Source: Dipteris shenzhenensis (Eukaryota > Polypodiophyta > Polypodiopsida > Gleicheniales). Taken from it: a stretch of 64,000 bases of DNA. Both the position numbers and the translations under genes were made by a program. Positions 56,471-64,000 of the stretch are shown one piece after another (position 1 is the first letter of the stretch; each line of letters begins with the position of its first letter). The stretch is taken from the NCBI GenBank assembly GCA_047967505.1, contig CM106539.1; one strand, written 5' to 3'. The notes beneath the pieces were generated by a model that saw only the letters and a list, made by a program, of their open reading frames with translations, did no database searches and had not been told where the DNA came from.

Positions 56471-56977
56471 GTTCCTATTCCACATATAGGTTGAGAGGTT
56501 AGATTGATTCCATCCCTCTTTTCCTACTGAATGATGCAGCTTCAATTTCTTTAATGATTTAGGTTCGGGATCTGAAAGAAAACAGGAAATGGGAGATTTG
56601 ATAGATGACAGTGCCTCCACACACAGGTAGGAATAGATGCACACACATGAATTGAAATGCCAACACTGGCTACAATGAAAAGTATACAACTGAAAATACA
56701 TAATGAACCCCAAATATAGCAAACCAACTTAGAATGTGTGGAGGTGAGGAGGGAGAAGCTTCCCGATGGCTTCTCATAGAAGCCAGAGCTTCAGTCCCAT
56801 CCTATGTGGCAGATTGACACAATGTCTCCAATCAGAATGCACCACTCATGCACTAGATGCCCTAGAGTGAGGTGAATGTCCATGTGACACGTGGCACGGC
56901 CACAAGAGATAGACCAATAGAAAAGTGCCATGTGGCAACCATCCCCTTCCTCCATGATGGATGTATGTGGGGGCTTG
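56471..56977. other. No gene recognised
   Basis: An AT-richer stretch with no motif seen. Confidence 0.4.
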
Positions 56978-57412
56978 TCACATCATGTGATCCCTAAAAG
57001 ATCTCGTGTGAGACAATACTTGGATGCTAGCATACATGTCTTTGGGATGTCTTCCAAGGATGATGTCCTTGTTGAAACAAGGTGCATCTAGCCTCCGAAC
57101 AGCCAAATAATCTGAGAGAGACAAATCAGGCCTGCTAGGAGTTATGCAAGCATGGTCCCATAATCTATCGTCCAGTCCCCTGACAATAAAATAATCAAAC
57201 ACATTGTTTGAACCTGTTTTGGTAGAACAAGGAGGGGGCATTGGATGAAACAGGCAAATGCCAGATCCTGTTTGACCTCCATTTGCTTCAGGCTGAAAAG
57301 GGTTAGCTGTCCATGTTACTCTTGTAGTAAGGAAACATGTACATCCCCCAAAAGATATCAGCCACGTGCAACCCAAGGTGCTAGCCTTTGTGGGGCTGAG
57401 TCTGCCCTTCAC
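56978..57412 (-). pseudogene. Possible LINE endonuclease C-terminal fragment
   Basis: A 144-codon open stretch on the minus strand contains NVFDYFIVRGLDD followed later by PDLSLSDYLAVRRL. The pattern (S/N)xxDYFxV...LSDHxxV resembles the end of the endonuclease/exonuclease/phosphatase fold used by LINEs, with the catalytic His of the SDH box replaced by Tyr. No flanking RT is seen. This is a weak call. Confidence 0.3.
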
Positions 57413-58002
57413 CTCCAGAGTGCTGACAGAAACTCAGTACGAATAAATGGGTGCTCAAGTTTGCGTGTGTGTGTGGATTTGTATGTGTGAGAGCATATTT
57501 TTATACTATGGTCTACACCCATTGTTGGGCGCTGATGACGTCAGTGGGAATGTCATAGTAGCTAGTCCCTGCTATGCTTGATGGAGTTTATGATTTTCAA
57601 CCTTATGAGTGACTATCATGAGATTGAAACTGCACTATGTTGTGTTTTTAGAGGATGAGTTTGGGAATGTTCCTGGATTCATCTAGGTGTATACGTGCAA
57701 CCCAAAGTGCATGTGCTGACCCATAGTCTTGAGTACACATAACATATGGACTGAAGCTGAGCACCATTGAGCAAGTCATCTCGGCCATAATCCTCAAATA
57801 CCACTAACCAAGATCCAATCAAGTACTCTGATGAGTACCCCTACTTTCTTGAAGGTGAGGCATGAACCTGCATACATATTCAAGATATGCTGCAAAAAAA
57901 TCTGTAAGAAAATTACCATTCATTGGCTGCATGCTTCTAGCCTTTTTCCCACACAACACCGGCAAGTTGCATGTAGCTCCTTTCCAAGTGGCTCCTTCAA
58001 GC
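57413..58002. other. No firm gene; overlapping open frame next to the unidentified ORF
   Basis: A 97-codon minus-strand frame (58,112-57,819) overlaps the end of the unidentified reading frame in another register. It could be its continuation after a frameshift, but no motif supports this. Confidence 0.35.
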
Positions 58003-58614
58003 TCAGTAAGTTCTTTTGCAGAGCTGCCTCTGTTTAAGCTCTCCATACAAGCCACAATTCCCAACATTGATATCATTGCAGGGTTTGCAGTCAGCTGACA
58101 AATAAATTCCATAAATCCTCATTGGGAATGGACTGAAATAGAGGCATGCACGCAAGGCTGTGTAATGCACTACTGAAAATACTTGCATCAAAAATTTCAG
58201 TTTCATAGCCATAATGCTAAAATCTGAAAGTGCAATAGACCCATTTCCGTCTGGGCTTGAAAGTTTGTATATTAGGCACCCATTCATTTCAACTGCATGA
58301 TCCCCATCTATGATAGCCTTTTGCATGTGGCCATGAAGGAATTGGCAAACATGTGGGTGGTCTCCCTGTGATACCAACTTCCATGGACCTTCATTGTTGA
58401 CAAGCTGGAATAACTGCATGCAGTATAAAGAAGCATAATGCCCTGATGATTGGTATGCCAAAACTTGTGGCCCAAAAACCTCAACATCACACTGCATTAG
58501 GATCGCAATCATAACAACTGAATGTTGGGGCTTGTCTTGCTGGCTTTTGTCTGCAACTTGCTGGACAAATAGCTTGTTTACATATTTCTGAATTTCTACT
58601 ACAGAAATCTTCAT
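58003..58614 (-). CDS. Unidentified 203-residue reading frame
   Basis: This is the longest intact reading frame not tied to a mobile element. The frame is open from about 58,827; the first ATG is at 58,614-58,612 (MKISVVEIQKYVNKLF), giving 203 residues. The upstream open part reads KGVFTLRTACDKYCCHVLLA without an ATG, so the segment may be an exon. The sequence has mixed composition with no membrane segment or low-complexity run, and includes LFQLVNNEGPWKLVSQGDHP and FSIMAMKLKFLMQ. I recognise no family. It lies about 0.9-1.1 kb downstream, in the same orientation, of an RRM fragment resembling polypyrimidine-tract-binding protein, so both could belong to one decayed or intron-bearing gene. 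Confidence 0.4.
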   Translation of the reverse strand: MKISVVEIQKYVNKLFVQQVADKSQQDKPQHSVVMIAILMQCDVEVFGPQVLAYQSSGHYASLYCMQLFQLVNNEGPWKLVSQGDHPHVCQFLHGHMQKAIIDGDHAVEMNGCLIYKLSSPDGNGSIALSDFSIMAMKLKFLMQVFSVVHYTALRACLYFSPFPMRIYGIYLSADCKPCNDINVGNCGLYGELKQRQLCKRTY

Positions 58615-58829
58615 GTTACTAGTAATCAACCTTGATGAACTATAAATAATAGTCCTGACATCACCATCATAGTTTTGTTCAGTCTCCTCATGTGCACATG
58701 ACTTTGCTTTTGCAAGTGCCAACAATACATGGCAGCAATATTTATCACATGCTGTACGCAGGGTGAAGACACCCTTCTGAAGTTCTGCCCTTGCATTTAC
58801 AGCACTCCTATGTAAATGCCATTGTTCTC

Positions 58830-59689
58830 ATTATAGCTGCTAAGTGTAGAAGTCAAAAATCCCAAGTATACTCACCTAGTGAGCAGTAGTGAAGGGCATT
58901 AGTTAAGTTAAAGGTGTAGGCGAATTCCCCACTTTCATGCTCTTGTATGTGTGGTGATGCAGCTTCCGAATTATAATTGTCATGCATATCTTGTCTTTCT
59001 GCACAAGCTGCTCCTCGTCATTGTGTGTGAGTTTACTTTGACATCCTTTGCTATCATCTGTGTGGTGTTCTATATTTTCTTTCTTTATGGAGACCATACA
59101 ATGCTCAATACTCGGAGACTTTCTCCTCAAAGTTTGCATGCCTAAATGTATCAAGTGTAAGCGCATCCAAATCCTTACCTTGCTGGTAAACATCTCCATC
59201 TTGATTTCTATCATATATTTTCTCATCATTTATCTTTTCACCCATCAGGCCTGCTTCATTTTCACTGTTATGTAGGCTTGTTCCATCACTCTGCATATAG
59301 GTATTTCTTCTCTTAGGGTGCTAAACTGCTACGGCATCATTTGGAGCAATGTATTGGTCCTGCAAACTGATATAATAACCCTCTTTCTCTTGCTGTCCAT
59401 ATTTGTTTCCATCATGTAGCTTACCCCACAAAACCGTTTTATAATTGTAGCTGTAATCATGTGCAAATAACTAGATTTTTGTCCTACATACATGGGCATC
59501 TTTAATGGCTTTGAAGCATGATTTGCCTGTGTACTTTCGAGAGGCGTAGCATGGCTGGGCTGCATTAAATGCATTACCGCATTGTTCTAAGTGCATTCTC
59601 CTTAGATGTTGGGCGTCTTTGTGCTTAGCCTTTCTTATAACTCCTCTAGGCATCATACTTTTAACAACAAGTGGCTGCTTTTGGGCTTG
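58830..59689 (-). other. Coding-like but broken minus-strand stretch
   Basis: Protein-like sequence continues through frame changes between the RRM fragment and the unidentified frame. Examples are LHDGNKYGQQEKEGYYIS and MQSDGTSLHNSENEAGLMGE followed by KDLDALTLDTFRHANFEEKV. It is acidic and polar with no recognised domain. At least one in-frame stop lies at about 59,315. It may be an old gene fragment. Confidence 0.35.
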
Positions 59690-59855
59690 CAATGCACTGG
59701 CCCATGATGCAAAGTGTATTTCAGCTTGGAGACCACCTGAAATCTTCAATCTTCTCAATAGGCCCAAAAGAAGAAAATATTTGATGCAACACATCCAATG
59801 TAATGGGGTACAACAGATTGTGGATGGTAATCAAAAGGACTCCATTGGGCTATGA
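59690..59855 (-). pseudogene. PTB-like RRM domain fragment
   Basis: The minus strand encodes [20 protein letters not shown] followed by [14 protein letters not shown], then, after a one-base frame change, [18 protein letters not shown]. This matches an RRM of the polypyrimidine-tract-binding protein / hnRNP L family, whose hallmark is VTIxNxLYPITVDVLHQVFSxxG..EKI, then the beta-strand with A-xx-A. These proteins bind CU-rich RNA in splicing. Only this one RRM is seen and its frame is broken, so it is a relic or a processed fragment. Confidence 0.65.
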
Positions 59856-59879
59856 ATCTTCCTCATGTTGAAGCTTCCC

Positions 59880-60279
59880 TAAGCTTTTTGCATGCAGCTC
59901 AAAACTGGAGGCATGTTGCCCCATATTCCCTCTATAGGCATTTGAATGTCCCATGGTGTGTATAAAGCTTTGTTGCTCTTCCACTGCTCTAAATGCATGC
60001 ACTTGTGCTCAATGCCTGCCTGTCTCACAGCTTGAAATGTGATGGAGAGGCTCGGAAGAAGGTGGGTTGCAATACACTATGCTAGGTCCCTACAAGATGG
60101 TTCCAATCTGACTGATACGGCTCACCAAACTATCGATAGAGCGGCTCGAGAGAAAGACTGATGAAAGGGCTTCAAAATGGAGCCCAATGGGGCTGTTAAA
60201 GGCCCTGAAAAAGGGCTATGAAAAGGGTCTCTTTTCTCCCTTTTTGGGGGGGGTGCTAGGGTCACCTAGGATAGTTAGT
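59880..60279. other. No gene recognised
   Basis: Short repeats of 'gaaaagggc' type words occur at 60,205-60,235 and a run of nine G at about 60,246-60,254. Nothing else is supported. Confidence 0.4.
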
Positions 60280-60480
60280 ACACTAACCTAAGACTGCTAA
60301 GACGTTGGATTAGTCTAACCTAACCATCCTACAAATTAAACTAACCCTAGTTAAATGAATCCAACCTAACTAACCTAATCCAAGCTAACTAGACCTAACT
60401 AACTAAACCTAAATTAGATCTGCTAACCTAGCTCAACGTGCTAACCTAACCCAAACCTAACTTGCAGTTAAATGAGCCTA
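60280..60480 (+). repeat. Degenerate CTAACC/CCTAACTAA repeat
   Basis: Words such as 'ctaacctaa', 'ctaactaacc' and 'cctaacc' recur about twenty times in 200 bp without a fixed period. They resemble but do not match the plant telomere unit CCCTAAA. Confidence 0.75.
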
Positions 60481-60733
60481 GGAATTAATCAAAACTTAGG
60501 TCTAAGGATTGCAAGGCAACGGGCGAGGTGGAGAGAGCGGTGGCGTGCGGGCATTAGCATGAAGGGGGGGCGTCAGAAATCATAAATGGGTGGTCGCGGA
60601 GAGGTAGAGGATGGTTGTTTCTTGGGAATGGTCAATTCAAAGCACGACATAGTGCTGTTGTCTGCTTGTGTTGGGCAATTTGACTTCAATTTTGCGCTGG
60701 AAGCTCAAAGTAACCTGCGACTAATCGCTACCT

Positions 60734-61252
60734 TGTTGGAAAGGTCACCTCCCCATTTGTAAGCCCCCAAATGAGGAGAGCATGGGGGAGGGGGACCTAG
60801 GGCTAGATTTGCCCAGAGAAGAGAGAGAAAGGGGGCTGTCACATGGGCAGCACCTCACAGCAAACAGAGGGTTCATCCCAAGGTATGAGGGCAGGTTCAT
60901 GGCCTGCCTCAGGCTTGGAACATGGCAAGGAGAGGCGCAGCGAATGGGGAGGTCTATGAGCAAGTACAAGGCCTACAGGAGGCCTAAGAGCAGGCACAGT
61001 TATGGCGGGAAAAGCTTTGAAGGGGACAGGCCTGGTTAGGGCTGGTTGTGAGAGGGAAGGAAACAGGAAGAAGAGCAAAGGAGGAGAGAGTGAGTGAGAG
61101 AGAGAAGACTCAAGTGTGCGGGTGTGAAGTGATGAGCCACACCACAAACTCATTAGTTTTATTAGGATTAGGTTTTACCCTATGACTGTCTTAAGACAGT
61201 CATAGATGTCTTATCTTTAATAAAGGGGTGGCAATGTGCCTTTACCCCAACA
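60734..61252 (-). repeat. Copia 3' LTR
   Basis: The 519-bp LTR starts TGTTGGGGTAAAGG (61,252) and ends CTTTCCAACA (60,734) on the minus strand, so the six-base ends TGTTGG/CCAACA are inverted repeats. A CT-rich stretch (61,020-61,115) and a perfect 26-bp palindrome (61,180-61,205) lie within. The end shares sequence with the LTR fragment at 17,890-18,036. Confidence 0.9.
61180..61205. promoter_or_regulatory. Perfect 26-bp palindrome in the LTR U3
   Basis: Each half reads CTATGACTGTCTT and its complement with no spacer. It sits about 50-70 bp inside the LTR start, in the presumed U3 promoter region and next to 'ctttattaaagataag'. It could be a dimeric factor-binding site or part of an RNA hairpin. 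No factor is proposed. Confidence 0.6.
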
Positions 61253-61262
61253 ACCTCCCACC
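61253..61262 (-). promoter_or_regulatory. Polypurine tract of the copia element
   Basis: GGTGGGAGGT on the minus strand directly precedes the TG of the 3' LTR. Confidence 0.75.
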
Positions 61263-61351
61263 TAAAGGCCAATGTGCCTAAAGGGGAGAAAAGAATAAAA
61301 ATTACAGCAATATACAGTTACTGTATACAAGACCATAAAATAAGAATGGTC

Positions 61352-64000
61352 TCAACCTAATCCCATGATGTGGCGGCAATGTGCAAACCGCTCAGTAGGC
61401 AAGCTCTTAGTGAGCAAATCTGCAGGATTATCATCAGTATGCACCTTCCAGTACCTCCCTGATGAAATGATATTTCACATCTATGTGCTTGGTCTTCTGA
61501 TGAAAGACCGGATTCTTTGCCAACATGATAGCACTCTGACTATCACAATGCAAAACTGGCATATCTCCTGTAATGCCCAAGTCTCCCACCAGCCGAGTAA
61601 GCCATATTGCTTCCTTGCAAGCCTCAGTGGCTGCAACATATTCAGCTTCAGTAGTTGACAGTGCAATGCATTTCTGCAACCGAGACACCCATGATATAGC
61701 ACCTCCTGCAAATGTGAAAATATAACCGGTAGTAAACTTCTGGTTATCTGCATTCCCTGCATAGTCTGAGTCTGTAAAACCATGCACCAATGCATCCTGC
61801 CTACCATAGCATATGCACAAGTCTTTGGTACCCTTGAGATACCTCAAGACACCTTTCACTGCTTCCCAGTGCCGCTTGCCTGGATTTGCCATATACCTGC
61901 TGATGACTCCCACCGCAAAAGCAATATCCGGACGAGTGGCAACCATGGCATACATCAAAGATCCAACTGCAGATGCATACGGAACCTTGGCCATTTCAGC
62001 CTTATCATCATCTGATCTGGGGCTGTCCTTACTGCTGAGTTTTAAATGTGGAGGCAACGGGGTGCTAATAGACTTCCCCCCCTCCATTTTAAACCTCTGC
62101 AGTACTTTATCAATGTACTCCTTTTGTGACAGAAACAAAAGTCCCTTGGACCTGTCACGAGTAATCCGCATGCCAAGAATATGATTTGCATCACCCAAGT
62201 CTTTCATGTCAAAAGACTTATGCAGTTGTTTCTTCAAAGCACTAATCTCATGCTGAGATTTACTGGCAATAAGCATGTCATCCACATATAGAATGAGTAG
62301 CATCAAACTGCCATAAGCAATGATCGGTCTCACACCTATGATACCCTTGGGACTGCATGAAGGCATCAAACTTCTTGTACCATTCTCTTGGCGCCTGCTT
62401 GAGTCCATACAAGCTCCTCTTGAGCTTACACACAAGCTGCTCTTTCCCTTTAACAGCATATCCCTCTGGCTGACTCATATAGATCTCATCATGGAGATCT
62501 CCGTGAAGAAAGGCTGTCTTCACATCCATCTGACATAAATCCATGTCGTCATGAGCAACAAGAGCTAACACTGCTCTCAAAGTAGTCATCTTGACTACAG
62601 GGGAAAAGATCTCATCAAAGTCAATGCCCTTCTCCTGCTTAAATCCCTTGGCAACCAATCTGGCCTTACACCTCGGTAAAGCATTCGAATCCACTTTGAC
62701 TTTGTAAACCCACTTGCATGGCAAAACCTTTCTGCCTGCAGGTAGCTGCACCAAGTCCCATGTATCATTTTGAAGTAGGGAGTCCATTTCTGACTGCATG
62801 GCTTTCTCCCACTTCTTTTTCTCTGTTCTTCCCATAGCTTCCTTGAAACTGGAAGGCTCACCACAATCTGTCAGCATGATAAAATCAGCCACATTATTGG
62901 CTCCTGGAACAAACCTGGCAGGAGGCCGTTGTACACGGGTGCTCCTCCTAACAAAATGTTCCGGATTAGGCTGCTGTCCAGCCTGTTCGTCATGCATGAC
63001 GGGTGGCTGTACCACCATATCTGGCTGTTCTACAGCCCCATCTGCTGGCATATCCAGTGGTGCATCATTGGCAAAATTATATGGCTGATTTTCAGCCTGT
63101 ATACCCTCTTGAACAGGGTTATCTGCAGCAGCCTGCTGCTGCATATAAATGGGCATTCTTTGCTGTCCAACATCATCATAAATAACCCTCCTGTATTCCA
63201 CAGGTTGCACGGGTTCCTTGTGTACACTGTCCTCTTTAAAGATGACATCATTGCTGCGTATAATCTTCCGTTTAACGGGATCCCATAACCTATACCCCAT
63301 TTCACCTTCGTCACCATAACCCATAAAGATTCATCTGATAGACTTTGGCTCCAGTTTGGTGCGCAGTTCTTTGCGTACATGAGCAAAGCACTCGCAGCCA
63401 AATACACGTAAGTGCTTATATGAAGGTGGCTTGCGAGACCACACCTCCTCTGGCACTTTCAACTCCAAAGCCTTCTTTGGCGACCTGTTAATAATGTGAA
63501 CTGCTGTTTGCACGGCTTCTGCCCAAAAGCCATGGGGTAATGCAGCATAAGACAACATACATCGAACCTTCTCCTGAATAGTTCGATTCATCCGCTCACT
63601 TGCACCATTTTGAGATGCATTATGAGGGGCTGTGAGTTCCTGTTTGATGCCCTTAGCTTCGCAAAACTGCACAAAAGCATGTGACACATACTCACCCCCA
63701 TTATCGGATCTGAGGCATTTCAGCCTACGACCTGTCCGATTCTCAACCTGAGCGACAAACTTCTTGAAAGCAACTAAGGCATCACCCTTATGCTTCAAGA
63801 AATAGACCCACACTTTGCGTGTGGCATCATCAATGAAAGTAATAAAATATTTTGCACCCCCTAGTGATAACTGTGGCATCTCACACAAATCAGTGTGCAC
63901 TAGATCAAGCGGTGCTCTATTTTGGGGAGTTCTCCTCTTATGAGGAGTCACAGAATGCTTGCCAAATATGCAATGATCACAAGTAGGCAAATCTGAAAAA
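61352..64000 (-). pseudogene. Copia pol (integrase, reverse transcriptase, RNase H), lightly damaged
   Basis: Integrase (63,999-63,334) begins with CDHCIFGKHSV of the pre-integrase zinc region, then DDE residues in HTDLCEMPQ, LRSDNGGEYVS and NGASERMNRT. An in-frame TGA at 63,331-63,333 interrupts KSIR*IFMGYGDEGE, where copia proteins usually have KxxxCxFxGY. RT (about 62,800-61,990) has NDTWDLVQLP, KWVYKVKVDS, RLVAKGFKQEKGIDF, QMDVKTAFLHGDL, SLYGLKQAPREWY and, after a frameshift near 62,315, LILYVDDMLIA with both catalytic Asp (62,288-62,277). RNase H (about 61,790-61,450) has FTDSDYAGN, STTEAEYVAATEA and HCDSQSAIMLAKNP. A second frameshift near 61,450 is followed by HTDDNPADLLTKSLPTERF, ending at the stop 61,352-61,354. 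Confidence 0.95.

Larger units (their letters stand above)
60734..64000 (-). mobile_element. Ty1/copia retrotransposon, 3' part, runs off the right edge
   Basis: This is a minus-strand copia element. Its 3' LTR (60,734-61,252), polypurine tract and pol from integrase to RNase H are inside the window; gag, protease and the 5' LTR lie beyond 64,000. Domain order is integrase, RT, RNase H, as in Ty1/copia. The pol has one in-frame stop and two frameshifts and is otherwise well preserved, so it is much younger than the gypsy relics. Confidence 0.95.

Overview
The window looks like repeat-dense nuclear DNA of a land plant with a large genome. Nearly everything recognisable is a transposable element: Ty3/gypsy and Ty1/copia retrotransposons, several LINE lineages, a tRNA-derived SINE and a PIF/Harbinger-type DNA transposon. 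Most of it is broken by stops and frameshifts. There are no rRNA genes, CRISPR arrays, operons or bacterial signals. A decayed pentatricopeptide-repeat (PPR) gene and the style of the LINE reverse transcriptases fit a seed-free vascular plant such as a fern, or possibly a gymnosperm. That placement is inference.

Layout, 1-15.3 kb. Two Ty3/gypsy reverse-transcriptase relics meet back to back at about 2,975 (minus strand to the left, plus strand to the right), and a third gypsy relic lies at 6.5-7.4 kb. At 8.8-12.95 kb is a large inverted repeat. Its left arm is split by a young, compact LTR retrotransposon (9,255-11,762) with near-identical LTRs, an initiator-Met primer-binding site, a TTTTT target-site duplication and one intact gene, a copia-type Gag with two zinc knuckles. 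It has no pol, which is the TR-GAG type of non-autonomous element. This is the best preserved unit in the window. A copia Gag fragment and a 156-bp satellite carrying a 24-base poly-C run follow.

Layout, 15.3-38 kb. LTR debris (16.6-18.1 kb) gives way to long AT-rich stretches with no recognisable genes, only degenerate satellites and microsatellites. A gypsy integrase relic on the minus strand (32.6-33.95 kb) is followed downstream by a decayed, partly coiled-coil extra reading frame (30.7-32.4 kb). An LTR with its primer-binding site sits at 36.26-36.63 kb.

Layout, 38-64 kb. A 3.7-kb minus-strand LINE (38.17-41.9 kb) has a 5'-truncated relative at 7.9-8.6 kb. A different LINE fragment, the PPR pseudogene, a Harbinger-associated Myb/SANT gene with three in-frame stops, a third LINE fragment and extensive CA arrays follow to 49.5 kb. 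After a gene-poor stretch come a SINE (54.1-54.4 kb), a stand-alone LTR-like segment (56 kb), an unidentified 203-codon intact reading frame (58.0-58.6 kb) near a polypyrimidine-tract-binding-protein-like RRM fragment (59.7-59.9 kb), and a Ty1/copia element whose 3' LTR and lightly damaged pol run off the right edge.

How the parts relate: no host pathway can be read here. The Gag-only element must depend on a partner copia element for reverse transcriptase and integrase. The copia pol at the right edge is of the right superfamily, but it is damaged and has a different LTR, so it is not a demonstrated partner. All calls were made by reading the sequence and its translations; identities and family names should be confirmed by database search.
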